Source: an uncultured Alphaproteobacteria bacterium (GTDB lineage Bacteria; Pseudomonadota; Alphaproteobacteria; RF32; CAG-239). Taken from it: a DNA stretch of 64,000 bases. Location: positions 62,001 through 126,000 of the forward strand of contig CALXUN010000001.1 of the NCBI GenBank assembly GCA_944391705.1. Reading direction: 5' to 3'. Shown in pieces: positions 15,739 through 25,561 of the stretch (the stretch's first letter is position 1; every line of letters starts with the position of its first letter). A program made the translations under genes and the position numbers. The notes below the pieces were generated by a model. The model made no database searches, was not told the DNA's origin, and saw only the letters and a list, made by a program, of their open reading frames with translations.

Positions 15739-16545
15739 TTATTCCTCTTGCAAAATCTGATTTTTTTGCACTTGCATAAAATTAATTATCAAAACGACCA
15801 TTAACAATGTTATAAGGTTAAAAACAAATTCTGCAAAAAAATTGTATAATTGCGGCGGATATGTGCTTGATGTCTGAAACGTTGCATTAACACTCAACAA
15901 TAAAATCAATATCAGCGCAAACAAAAGGGCCGAGGAAAAAATAATTTTAAACCCATTCCCGGAAGTATTATGCCAGATTAAACCAAATTTTTTCCACCCT
16001 TCCCCGTTTAATAAAACGGCAAATAAAGCATAAAAACGCATTAAAACAAAGGGAACCACAAAACCAAGCCCGACAAACGTAAAATACAACAATTCAACCT
16101 GCCAAACCGGATTCGGTACTCTAAGCAACAGTAAAAAACCGGAAACAACCGGAATTAAGTTCAAAATAATAAAAATCATCAACAAAACAAAATTCCGCAA
16201 AAAAGTTTTTCCGCCATGAATAATATACTTTTCATCAATAACCTTTTTCCCATAAGTCCAATCAAACCAAATTGTTATAAAAACTGCCAAAACGATCAGT
16301 TTTAAAATAAGGTAAGGAACATATAAATAACCTTGATCGGTACATGGCAGATATTTTGCCATTTCCGGATTAAACATGCATAAATACGTTTGATCAAAAA
16401 CAAAAGACAATAAAGTCAAAATCGCAGCAAAAAGACAACCGCTCAACAAAAACTTTTCGATATTATCGGAAATTCCCCATAGTGGAATAATAATTGATTT
16501 CCATACGGAATATTTATTTATGCCATCGCTTTTCTGCTTAAACAT
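15739..16545 (-). CDS. Multi-pass membrane protein, unknown
   Basis: The 268 residues have about six hydrophobic segments (near residues 30-50, 75-95, 115-140, 150-170, 200-220, 240-260) and few charged residues. It looks like the DUF975/glycerophosphoryl-diester-phosphodiesterase-membrane type of architecture, but I see no diagnostic motif. The frame opens at 16563, but AAGGAG 7 bases before the ATG at 16545 decides the start. That ATG comes 1 base after the dnaE stop, so the two are coupled. Confidence 0.75.
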   Translation of the reverse strand: MFKQKSDGINKYSVWKSIIIPLWGISDNIEKFLLSGCLFAAILTLLSFVFDQTYLCMFNPEMAKYLPCTDQGYLYVPYLILKLIVLAVFITIWFDWTYGKKVIDEKYIIHGGKTFLRNFVLLMIFIILNLIPVVSGFLLLLRVPNPVWQVELLYFTFVGLGFVVPFVLMRFYALFAVLLNGEGWKKFGLIWHNTSGNGFKIIFSSALLFALILILLLSVNATFQTSSTYPPQLYNFFAEFVFNLITLLMVVLIINFMQVQKNQILQEE

Positions 16546-16546
16546 A

Positions 16547-19500
16547 TTATATCTCCTTAACACTTGAAACTCCTGAAATTGCCCGGAGTTTTCCTATCAT
16601 ATTGATATCATAAAAGGCATAGCCGCCGTTTAGCTCAATCCGTACATCCCATTCATCAACTTCCGGAACGATATATATTTTATTTGAACCTTGCCTGTCG
16701 TGTTTCAAAATATCGCTTATAGCCATAACCGCATTGACATCCGTTACGCTGATAATAAGACCTTTGGCTTGTTCGGCAATAGCTTCATCCAAAGTTTTAA
16801 CTGAATTTATCATGATTCGCGGGTTCCCGTCCTCATTTTGTTTGTCTATTGTTAACTTAACCAACACGGGGACTCCCGCATTTAATATTTCTTCATATTT
16901 AATAATGCCTTCGGAAAAAAGCAATGCTTCAAACGAACCTGTCGTATCAGACAATCCGACAAAAGCATATTTATTGCCCGATTTACTTAAACGTTTCTGA
17001 AAACTTTCAACACATGCCGCCATATTTGCTTTAATACTGTCGCCGGCTTTAATATTTTGCATCATTTCCACACAGGTTTTAACCCCGAGTTTTTTCATAC
17101 TTTCGGCATAAATATCCAGCGGATGAGCCGACAAATAAAAACCGATGGCTTCTGCTTCATAACGCAGTCTTTCCAAATACGGCCATTCCGGAAATTCCCT
17201 GAATTTAATCTTGGTTGAAAGTTCTTCAGCGCCGAACAACGATTTTTGTTCGCTTGTCTTAACCTCGGTTGCCGCATAGACATTGCGTATAATCGTATCA
17301 ATATTTTCAAATAACTTTGCGCGATTATTTTCAAGACAGTCAAAAACCCCTGCTTTAATAATATTTTCAAGCTGCTTACGGTTAACATATTTAAAGTCTA
17401 CCCGGTGGCAAAAGTCAGACATATCCTTAAACGGACCGTTTTTTTCCCGCTCACTGACAATACCTTGCATATAAGCTTCGCCGACACCTTTAATAGCACC
17501 CAGTGCATAGCGGATTTTTCCGTCTTCAACTTTAAAATCAGCATTTGATTTGTTAATATCCGGCTTTACGATTTCAATACCGGAGGATTTGCATTCTGCA
17601 GTAAAAAATGCCAGTTTATCGGTATTGGTCATATCCAAATCCATCACCGCACACATAAATTCTACCGGATAATGAGCCTTCAGATATGCCGTTTGATATG
17701 AAATCAGGGAATAAGCCGCAGCATGGGACTTGTTAAAACCGTAAGATGCAAATTTTTCCATTTGGTCAAAAATGCTTTTGGCAACATCTTCGGCAATTCC
17801 GTTGGCTATAGCCCCTTTGGTAAATTTTTCCCGTTGTTTCGGAATTTCTTCCCGCTGTTTTTTACCCATGACTTTACGCAGCTTGTCGGCTTCACCCATT
17901 GTATAACCGCCCAGCGCCCGGGCAATATTCATAACCTGTTCCTGATAAACCATAATGCCGTATGTTTCATCCAAAATCGGCGCCAAGCTAGGATGCAGAT
18001 AGGTAATTTCCTCTTCACCGTGTTTCCGTTTGATATAAGTCGGAATATTGTCCATCGGCCCCGGGCGGTAAAGAGAAACAATAGCGATTAAATCTTCAAA
18101 ACGGTCGGGCTTGATTTGTTTATGAACATCTTTCATACCGGAAGATTCAAATTGAAACACGGCAGCAGTATCTCCCCGCTGCATCAGTTCATAGGTCGGT
18201 TTATCATCCAAAGGCACCGAATCAATATCCAAATCTACCCCGTGCACTTTTTTAATCCAATCCACGGCTTTTTTAATAACCGTCAGCGTTTTTAAGCCTA
18301 AAAAGTCAAATTTAATAAGACCTGTTTCTTCAACATATTTCATATCATACTGGGTTACCGGCATATCCGCTTTGGGATCTTTATAAAGCGGTACCAACAA
18401 ATCCAGCGGCCGGTCGCCGATAACCACACCGGCGGCATGCACACCGGAATGACGATACAAACCTTCCAGCTTCATGGCAATATCAAACAGTTTGTTAACC
18501 TGCGGATCTTTTTGGCGCATTTCCTCCAATTCCGGAACCGTATCCAAAGCCTCCTGCAAAGAAACGTTTTTTCCCTGCACCGGATTCGGTATCATTTTTG
18601 AAATCCGGTCAGCCTGAGAGTAGGTCATTTGTAAAACCCGCGCCACATCACGGATAACCTGTTTTGACTGCAACTTACCATAAGTAATAATTTGTGCCAC
18701 ATGGTCAAAACCATATTTATTCTGAACATATTCAATTGTTTTAAACCGGTTTTCCTGGCAAAAGTCCACGTCAAAATCCGGCATATTGACACGATCCGGA
18801 TTAAGAAAACGCTCAAACAGCAAATCAAGTTTTATCGGATCAAGCTCGGTAATTTTCAACGACCAGGCAACAATAGAACCGGCACCCGATCCCCTGCCCG
18901 GTCCGACCGGCACGCCATGGGTTTTTGACCAGCGGATAAAGTCCGAAACGATAAGAAAATATCCGGGAAATCCCATTCTTTTGATAACACTTAATTCATA
19001 TTCCAGCCGGTCATAATATTTCTTGTCAATTTCTTTCTTTTGTTCATCTGTCATACCTTCAAAATAAACATGCTTTTTCATCCGTTCGGCCAGCCCTTTA
19101 TGAGCTTCTTCGGTAATATACTCATCTTGGGTTTTTCCGTCCGGACATTCAAAAATCGGCAAAAGCGGTTTAACTTTTTCTGACAGGAAATTACATCTTT
19201 TGGCAATTTGAACGGTGTTCATAACCGCTTCCGGCAAATCTTTAAATAATTCCACCATTTCTTCTTGCGAACGGAAGCGATTGTTCGGTGAATACCTTTT
19301 CCGGTTTTCGTTAGCCAGATATTCACCGGCGGCAATACAAATCAAAGCATCATGTGCTTCATACATATCCGTATCAAAAAAGAAAACTTCATTGGTTGCG
19401 ACCAGCGGTATATTATATTTATAAGCCAAATCAATAAATTGTTTTTCGGTTTGCTGTTCGGACGGCAGGCCGATACGTGCAATTTCCATATAAAAGCGAT

Positions 19501-20032
19501 TGTCTTTACCGAATATTTGTAAAAGTTTTTGCAACAGATTTTCGGCATCCTCATTGCGGTTTTCCAAAAGCAACCGGCCGACAGGACCTTCCACGCCGGC
19601 GCTCAAAGCAATCAAACCTTCGTTTAATTCTTCCAAATCACTGTATTTTAACTGAGGATCATCACCGTTAGCCGTATTATCCAGATAAAAGCGTTTCATC
19701 AGCTTCATAATATTTTCATAGCCGGTTGCGTTCATCACCAGCAAGACCAGTTTGTCTCTTTCAACTTCCCGGCCTTTGGTTCGCAATAAATCATCAGCAT
19801 CCGTATTTCGCAAATAAAACTGACAGCCTAAAATCGGCTTGATGCCTTCTTCTGCGGCATATTTCGAAAAAGCCTTGGCACCAAACATATTACCGGTATC
19901 CGTAACGGCAACGGCCGGAATATTATTTTCATGAAGCTTATGGATAAGTGCCGGAACCTGAATAGCCCCTTCTGACAAAGAATAAGCGGTATGAACCCGC
20001 AAATGTACAAATTTAGGATCTTTCATTTTCAA
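16547..20032 (-). CDS. dnaE: DNA polymerase III alpha subunit
   Basis: Catalytic chain of the replicative polymerase. The 1161 residues are the normal DnaE1 length: N-terminal PHP domain (LRVHTAYSLSEGA near residue 11, KPILGCQFYL near 65), palm with VGPGRGSGAGS near residue 380 and the catalytic NMPDFDVDF near residue 415-424, fingers with RPGPMDNIPTY, a helix-hairpin-helix region, OB fold (about 990-1070) and C-terminal tail. The PHP domain keeps HVR/HT-type ligands only in part. The proofreading subunit gene dnaQ is at 26140-26844, on the other side of the origin. A Leu/Lys-rich secreted protein gene lies 95 bases upstream. Confidence 0.98.
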   Translation of the reverse strand: MKMKDPKFVHLRVHTAYSLSEGAIQVPALIHKLHENNIPAVAVTDTGNMFGAKAFSKYAAEEGIKPILGCQFYLRNTDADDLLRTKGREVERDKLVLLVMNATGYENIMKLMKRFYLDNTANGDDPQLKYSDLEELNEGLIALSAGVEGPVGRLLLENRNEDAENLLQKLLQIFGKDNRFYMEIARIGLPSEQQTEKQFIDLAYKYNIPLVATNEVFFFDTDMYEAHDALICIAAGEYLANENRKRYSPNNRFRSQEEMVELFKDLPEAVMNTVQIAKRCNFLSEKVKPLLPIFECPDGKTQDEYITEEAHKGLAERMKKHVYFEGMTDEQKKEIDKKYYDRLEYELSVIKRMGFPGYFLIVSDFIRWSKTHGVPVGPGRGSGAGSIVAWSLKITELDPIKLDLLFERFLNPDRVNMPDFDVDFCQENRFKTIEYVQNKYGFDHVAQIITYGKLQSKQVIRDVARVLQMTYSQADRISKMIPNPVQGKNVSLQEALDTVPELEEMRQKDPQVNKLFDIAMKLEGLYRHSGVHAAGVVIGDRPLDLLVPLYKDPKADMPVTQYDMKYVEETGLIKFDFLGLKTLTVIKKAVDWIKKVHGVDLDIDSVPLDDKPTYELMQRGDTAAVFQFESSGMKDVHKQIKPDRFEDLIAIVSLYRPGPMDNIPTYIKRKHGEEEITYLHPSLAPILDETYGIMVYQEQVMNIARALGGYTMGEADKLRKVMGKKQREEIPKQREKFTKGAIANGIAEDVAKSIFDQMEKFASYGFNKSHAAAYSLISYQTAYLKAHYPVEFMCAVMDLDMTNTDKLAFFTAECKSSGIEIVKPDINKSNADFKVEDGKIRYALGAIKGVGEAYMQGIVSEREKNGPFKDMSDFCHRVDFKYVNRKQLENIIKAGVFDCLENNRAKLFENIDTIIRNVYAATEVKTSEQKSLFGAEELSTKIKFREFPEWPYLERLRYEAEAIGFYLSAHPLDIYAESMKKLGVKTCVEMMQNIKAGDSIKANMAACVESFQKRLSKSGNKYAFVGLSDTTGSFEALLFSEGIIKYEEILNAGVPVLVKLTIDKQNEDGNPRIMINSVKTLDEAIAEQAKGLIISVTDVNAVMAISDILKHDRQGSNKIYIVPEVDEWDVRIELNGGYAFYDINMIGKLRAISGVSSVKEI

Positions 20033-20127
20033 TTCCGGTCTGCATTTTTTATGATTATAAAGAAACTTACGTTTTTCTCAACCACTTTTTCCAGATATAT
20101 ACGGATTTATGCACCGGACGACACATT

Positions 20128-20478
20128 TTATTTCACAAACATGCCGGACGCAAGCGAGGGAACGCCTGATGAACCGGTTCCCCGTTTTTTAGAAGAAGTA
20201 CGCCGCGATGAATTTTTATTAGAAGAAGATGTTGACACCACAGCACCAGATGAACGGGAAGTTCCTGAAATTCTTTTAGTCTTTTTTCTTTTAGCTTTTT
20301 TAGCACGACGTTCAAGCATTTGTTGTTCAAATATCTGGGCATCGTTTAACCTGCTTAGTTTAGCCTGTCTTCTTTTTTCCGCATAAGACATCACTTCATC
20401 ATCTGCGGCTGTTTCTTCGGCATAAACAGGAACAGTCCAACAAAAAACAAAAAGAGATAAAGCAAACAACAATTTCAT
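20128..20478 (-). CDS. Secreted basic low-complexity protein
   Basis: A typical Sec signal peptide (MKLLFALSLFVFCWTVPVYA, cleaved after VYA at about residue 20) is followed by an acidic patch, a Lys/Arg-rich helix (about 35-70) and a Ser/Thr/Lys-rich tail with GSS and SSSNKNSSRR-like runs. There is no conserved domain. The ribosome binding site is AAGGAGATTTTTT before the ATG. Probably exported to the periplasm; role unknown. Confidence 0.65.
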   Translation of the reverse strand: MKLLFALSLFVFCWTVPVYAEETAADDEVMSYAEKRRQAKLSRLNDAQIFEQQMLERRAKKAKRKKTKRISGTSRSSGAVVSTSSSNKNSSRRTSSKKRGTGSSGVPSLASGMFVK

Positions 20479-20543
20479 AAAAAATCTCCTTCTTATGTAA
20501 CAAAATAATTTTAACAGATAATTTTATATTTTTCATTAAAAAA

Positions 20544-20578
20544 AATTATCCGGAACAAAATTCTTGTTCCGGATAATT
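20544..20578 (-). terminator. Terminator of eno
   Basis: A long hairpin AATTATCCGGAACAA/TTGTTCCGGATAATT is followed on the minus strand by an eight-base T run. Confidence 0.9.
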
Positions 20579-20597
20579 CACAATCAATTTTTAAAAC

Positions 20598-21893
<1,296 letters not shown>

Positions 21894-22041
21894 TTATCTA
21901 ATAACACTGCACATAAATTGTTCTATTTTTAAGCGATTGTCAAGCCCAACCTGTTATAAGTTTATTATTTTTATTGTCATTTCAATATTTTTTAATATAC
22001 TTGATTTCAGAGATATTAAAACAAATTTTAAGGAGCTTGAA

Positions 22042-22503
22042 ATGTTTTCTTTAAAATGGCACCGGCGGTTTATGGAAATGGCTTTTTTAGTTGCTTCCTG
22101 GTCAAAAGATCCTTCCACCAAAACCGGCGCGGTTGTCGTTGGCCCTGACCGTGAAATTCGTGCCACCGGATATAACGGCCTGGTCAGAGGTGTTGATGAC
22201 AACATTCCCGAACGCATGGAACGCCCCACAAAGTATGATTTTTTTGAACACGCCGAACGCAATGCCGTATATAATGCCTGCTTAACCGGAACATCTTTGA
22301 AAGGCTGCATTATGTACGCCACCCATGCCCCTTGTACCGATTGTGCCCGTGCCATCATTCAGGCCGGAATAAAAATGGTGGTAACCAACAAAATCATTAT
22401 TGATGAAAATACGCCCAAAGGAACCTGGCGCGACAAACTGGAATATTCGGCGCAAATGTTTAAGGAAGCCGGCGTCGAATACATTGAACTTGAACCAAAA
22501 TAA
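22042..22503 (+). CDS. Deoxycytidylate (dCMP) deaminase family protein
   Basis: Zinc-dependent deaminase that in this family turns dCMP into dUMP for thymidylate synthesis. Zinc and catalytic motifs are HAERNAV near residue 72 (H ligand, catalytic E) and PCTDCARAII near residue 101 (two Cys ligands). TKTGAVVVGPD and GYNG upstream are typical. The frame is open from 21865 but AAGGAG 7 bases before 22042 and the family start (KWHRRFMEMA) set the start at 153 residues. It is divergent from eno. An ordinary cytidine or tRNA-adenosine deaminase is less likely given the dCMP-type length and PERMERP insertion. Confidence 0.85.
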   Translation: MFSLKWHRRFMEMAFLVASWSKDPSTKTGAVVVGPDREIRATGYNGLVRGVDDNIPERMERPTKYDFFEHAERNAVYNACLTGTSLKGCIMYATHAPCTDCARAIIQAGIKMVVTNKIIIDENTPKGTWRDKLEYSAQMFKEAGVEYIELEPK

Positions 22504-22639
22504 AAGAACTTCCCTAAAAAATACGACGATTTATATTTTTTAGCCAACCGGACTTTAAATGCCTGCAAACACGATTATATTTGCAGACAGGCGCAGCGCT
22601 TTAAGACAGCGGCTGTTAATCAGTAAAGGAGGGTTTATA

Positions 22640-23263
22640 ATGAAAATTTTAATTGCCGACGACCATGCATTATTCAGAGACGGTTTAGCCATGCGTTTGG
22701 AAGAAATTGATCCTGATGTAATACTGCTGCAGGCGGCAACTTTTTCCCAGGCCTTAAAAATTCTGGATCAGGAAAACGATATTGATATGATTATCGTTGA
22801 TCTGGATATGCCGGATATGAAATGGGAAGAAGGTATTGAACAGCTTCGCCAAAAATCAAATGAAATTAACATGGTGGTTATTTCCGCCTCGGAAGATGTC
22901 AGGAGCATCCGTAAAGTTTTGGCAAGCGGCATAAAAGGTTATATTCCCAAACGTTCGGAACCCAAAATTATGCATAATGCCCTCAAACTGATTTTGGAAG
23001 GCGGAACTTATATTCCGCCGGCTCTGATTGAAAATAATGCCGAAATGCCTTTAAACGGCAACCACCGTGGAAAAACCCTGACCAACCGTCAGTCACAGGT
23101 TTTAGACCTTATTGCCCAGGGAAAATCCAATAAACAGATTGCTTATGAAATGGGGGTTTCCGAAGCCACCGTCAAGCTGCACATCAACGCCCTGCTCCGC
23201 TCTTTAAAAGTCAACAACCGCACACAGGCCGTCGTCACCGCCCAAAAAATGGGATTAATTTAA
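22640..23263 (+). CDS. NarL/FixJ-type response regulator, orphan
   Basis: A two-domain regulator of 207 residues. The receiver domain (about 1-120) has the acidic pair ADDH near residue 7, phospho-acceptor Asp in VDLDMPD near residue 55, and the Ser of ISAS and the Lys of PKRS. The LuxR-type HTH (about 145-205) has LTNRQSQVLDLIAQGKSNKQIA. The start is set by AAGGAGG 9 bases upstream; the frame upstream to 22559 is unlikely. No sensor kinase is in the window. It ends about 30 bases before the promoter of RNA copy 2, in the same direction. The 5' leader (22562-22590) has a CTGCAAA/TTTGCAG inverted repeat. Confidence 0.92.
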   Translation: MKILIADDHALFRDGLAMRLEEIDPDVILLQAATFSQALKILDQENDIDMIIVDLDMPDMKWEEGIEQLRQKSNEINMVVISASEDVRSIRKVLASGIKGYIPKRSEPKIMHNALKLILEGGTYIPPALIENNAEMPLNGNHRGKTLTNRQSQVLDLIAQGKSNKQIAYEMGVSEATVKLHINALLRSLKVNNRTQAVVTAQKMGLI

Positions 23264-23295
23264 ATAAAACGGCATTTAACAGAAAAAATAAATGC

Positions 23296-23324
23296 TTGCA
23301 AAAATCGGCAATTTCTTTAATATA
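23296..23324 (+). promoter_or_regulatory. Promoter of structured RNA copy 2
   Basis: TTGCAA (23296-23301) and AATATA (23319-23324) are 17 bases apart, identical in arrangement to copy 1. Confidence 0.65.
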
Positions 23325-23326
23325 AG

Positions 23327-23487
23327 CACTGCCCTTGTGTTGAGGGTGGTGTCTAGTAAATACCAAAACCAAAAGAACTCCTTCTTTGGGGGAGTCTTCG
23401 AAATAAGGCCTTTGGCGCGAATAAGAAGGGCTGACTTTTGGCAGTTTACTAGCTCCTCCGCTTTGATTTTCAAAGCGGTTTTGTTTT
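23327..23487 (+). ncRNA. Conserved structured RNA, copy 2, upstream of the small HTH-like gene
   Basis: About 160 nt. The same layout as copy 1 is kept with compensating changes: 5' hairpin CACUGCCCUU/GAGGGUGGUG; long-range helix CUAGUAAA/UUUACUAG continued by CCAAAA/UUUUGG (copy 1 has quite different bases that also pair); inner hairpin ACUCC/GGAGU; stem GUCUUC/GAAGG around GCCUUUGGC; terminator hairpin CCGCUUUG/CAAAGCGG with a T run (23458-23487). Loop segments CUUCUUUGGGGGAGUC, GAAAUAAGGCCUUUGGC and CGAAUAA are unchanged. AGCUCCU (23451-23457) can pair with the AGGAGCU at 23507-23512 in front of the next gene. Confidence 0.8.
23458..23487 (+). terminator. Intrinsic terminator of RNA copy 2
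   Basis: A perfect 8-bp hairpin is followed by TTTTGTTTT, 34 bases before the start codon of the next gene. Confidence 0.8.
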
Positions 23488-23520
23488 AATTTATGAACAA
23501 AAGAAAGGAGCTTATGAATA

Positions 23521-23796
23521 ATGCTTAGTAAAGAACAAAGGCGTGCGGCCTTAAAACTAACCCGGCGTGAAACCCGGAAGTTGTTATGGGAACTGCGCCA
23601 AAGACACGATATGCCGTTAAAAGATTTATCAGTGCTTTCTCGCATACCGGAATGGCAATTGGATTATCTGATATGCGGCCGCGGCCAGATTAACGGCGGC
23701 TATCTGGCACAGCTGGCAGCCTTTTATGATAAGCGGATTAAAATTGAGCTTATTGATTATCCGCCGGCTAAAGATAAAAATAAAGATAAAGAATAA
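23521..23796 (+). CDS. Small HTH-like protein, copy 2 of the duplicated RNA-protein locus
   Basis: A 91-residue paralogue of the 818-1099 protein. The central part (RRETRKLLWELRQ, DLSVLSRIPEWQLDYLI) is unchanged, and substitutions lie mostly in the first ten residues, after the first helix and in the tail. An ATG at 23514 sits too close to the Shine-Dalgarno sequence and stops after four codons (Met-Asn-Asn-Ala), so the true start is 23521, 10 bases from AAGGAG. Copy 1 has an in-frame ATG pair at the same place. The same hairpin terminator ends both copies. Here it converges on rho. Function unknown; DNA or RNA binding is inferred. Confidence 0.75.
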   Translation: MLSKEQRRAALKLTRRETRKLLWELRQRHDMPLKDLSVLSRIPEWQLDYLICGRGQINGGYLAQLAAFYDKRIKIELIDYPPAKDKNKDKE

Positions 23797-23804
23797 TAAT
23801 TAAA

Positions 23805-23831
23805 AACCCCGCCTTTTCAGGCGGGGTTTTA
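23805..23831. terminator. Bidirectional terminator
   Basis: The CCCCGCC/GGCGGGG hairpin with T-rich flanks is the same as at 786-812. It lies between copy 2 and the convergent rho gene. Confidence 0.85.
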
Positions 23832-23834
23832 TTA

Positions 23835-25088
23835 TCAGCTGTTCATATTATTGAAAAAGTCCTGATTATCTTTGGAAGTTTTAAGCTTATCAAGCAAAAA
23901 TTCCATACCGTCGGTCAAGCCCATTTGCATCAGCACACGACGCAAAACCCACATTTTGGAAAGAGTTGCTTTATCGACCAAAAGTTCTTCTTTACGTGTT
24001 CCCGAACGGGTAATATCAATGGTCGGGAACAAACGCTTATCGGTCAGCTTGCGATCAAGAATGATTTCAGAATTACCTGTTCCTTTGAATTCTTCAAAAA
24101 TAACCTCATCCATCCGCGAACCGGTATCAATAAGCGCCGTCGCAATAATCGTCAGAGATCCGCCTTCTTCCACATTACGCGCTGCACCAAGCAAGCGTTT
24201 CGGACGCTGCAAGGCATTGGCATCAACACCGCCGGTCAACACCTTGCCTGAAGATGGTACCACGGCGTTATAAGCCCGTCCCAGACGGGTGATGGAATCA
24301 AGCAAAATCACCACATCTTTTTTGGTTTCCACCAAACGTTTGGCTTTTTCAATTACCAGTTCGGCCACTTGAACATGGCGGGTTGCCGGTTCATCAAAGG
24401 TTGAAGAAATCACCTCACCTTTGACCGAACGGGTCATATCCGTCACTTCTTCCGGACGTTCGTCAATCAACAACACAATCAAATAAACTTCCGGATGGTT
24501 CACCGCAATGGCATGTGCAATATTTTGCAGCATAACTGTTTTACCGGTGCGCGGCGGCGCCACAATCAGTCCGCGTTGTCCTTTTCCCTGCGGGGCAATC
24601 AAATCAATAACGCGCGTGGTATAATCTTTTTCCCCGCAAATAATGTCAAAATTAAGTTTTTCGGTCGGATACAACGGTGTTAAGTTGTCAAAATTAACCC
24701 TTAACTTGGATTTTTCCGGATCTTCATAATTAATCGTGTTAATTTTGGTTAAGGCAAAATAACGTTCATTGTCTTTAGGTGCCCGGATTTCGCCTTCCAC
24801 CGTATCCCCGGTGCGCAGTCCGAACTTTTTAACCTGTGCCGGTGAAACATAAATATCATCCGGGCTTGCCAGATAATTTGATTTCGGTGAGCGCAAAAAC
24901 CCAAAACCGTCTTGCAAAACTTCAATCACCCCGTCACCGTTAATGATATTGTCTTCCGAGGCAATTTTTTTCATAATGGCAAAAATCAAATCCTGAACCC
25001 GCATGGATGATGCGTCTTCAACACCCAAATCTTCCGCCCAGGTTAATAACTCCTTCGGAGATTTTTCCTTTAATTCTTTAATATGCAT
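23835..25088 (-). CDS. rho: Transcription termination factor Rho
   Basis: Hexameric RNA helicase that ends transcription at Rho-dependent sites. The 417 residues include the N-terminal helix bundle ([10 protein letters not shown]), the cold-shock-like RNA-binding domain ([13 protein letters not shown] near residue 70), Walker [11 protein letters not shown] near residue 178, Walker [16 protein letters not shown], the Q loop [10 protein letters not shown] and the R-loop region. Length is standard. In alphaproteobacteria rho commonly lies near the origin and mnmE, as here. The non-coding stretch directly upstream is the candidate origin. Confidence 0.98.
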   Translation of the reverse strand: MHIKELKEKSPKELLTWAEDLGVEDASSMRVQDLIFAIMKKIASEDNIINGDGVIEVLQDGFGFLRSPKSNYLASPDDIYVSPAQVKKFGLRTGDTVEGEIRAPKDNERYFALTKINTINYEDPEKSKLRVNFDNLTPLYPTEKLNFDIICGEKDYTTRVIDLIAPQGKGQRGLIVAPPRTGKTVMLQNIAHAIAVNHPEVYLIVLLIDERPEEVTDMTRSVKGEVISSTFDEPATRHVQVAELVIEKAKRLVETKKDVVILLDSITRLGRAYNAVVPSSGKVLTGGVDANALQRPKRLLGAARNVEEGGSLTIIATALIDTGSRMDEVIFEEFKGTGNSEIILDRKLTDKRLFPTIDITRSGTRKEELLVDKATLSKMWVLRRVLMQMGLTDGMEFLLDKLKTSKDNQDFFNNMNS

Positions 25089-25561
25089 GTGAACCTTATT
25101 GATAAATTAAAATTGAAAATTGCGAACGCAACATTTATATATATACTAAGAAAGTTAAAAAAGTCAATCTCTATTTAAGCCGCTTTTATGCACAACCTGC
25201 CCTGCCAAATTTAAATTTAAAAAAATATTTTAGTTGTTTGTATAAGCCTGTGCCGTCTGGGGATTATTTTTTATCCACCGTTTTATCAAAAAGGTTAAAG
25301 CATTGTTAATAAGTTTCTTAATAATTTATTAATCATTTTCAGATTCAGTTGCTTAGAAAATTTTAACATCTTGTTAATAATTTCAGTTATCAACCGAACG
25401 CACAGGTTACTTATAAAGTTATGAACATGTTAATAAGTTTTAGGAAATGTTTTTACATTGCGCGCATAAAATTGTATGGTGAAAAAAACAAACCCGGTTT
25501 ATGCACAACCCGGCGCGTGCCCTGTGTATAACCGGTCTAAAGCTTTGAATGGAATATAAAA
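25089..25561. other. Candidate chromosomal replication origin (oriC)
   Basis: A 473-base non-coding, AT-rich stretch between divergent rho and coaE. It holds three matches to the DnaA-box pattern TTATNCACA: 25186-25194, 25499-25507 (both TTATGCACA) and 25523-25531 (TTATACACA on the minus strand). One near match is at 25271-25279 (TTATCCACC). AT-rich repeats GTTAATAA occur at about 25304, 25373 and 25430, a possible unwinding region. TTAA-N7-TTAA, the spacing of a CtrA site, is at 25318-25332. The neighbours (rho, coaE, dnaQ, mnmE, mnmG, parAB) and parS sites 5-7 kb away fit an alphaproteobacterial origin. Confidence 0.75.

Noticed and set aside
19991..20386. 131-codon frame opposite dnaE start and the secreted basic protein
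   Set aside because: The minus-strand protein has a signal peptide and ribosome site; the plus-strand frame has neither and is acidic by reverse complement of Lys/Ser codons.
23327..23796. Classical type III toxin-antitoxin locus
   Set aside because: The RNA has no tandem repeats and the protein is too small and HTH-like rather than a ToxN-like nuclease.
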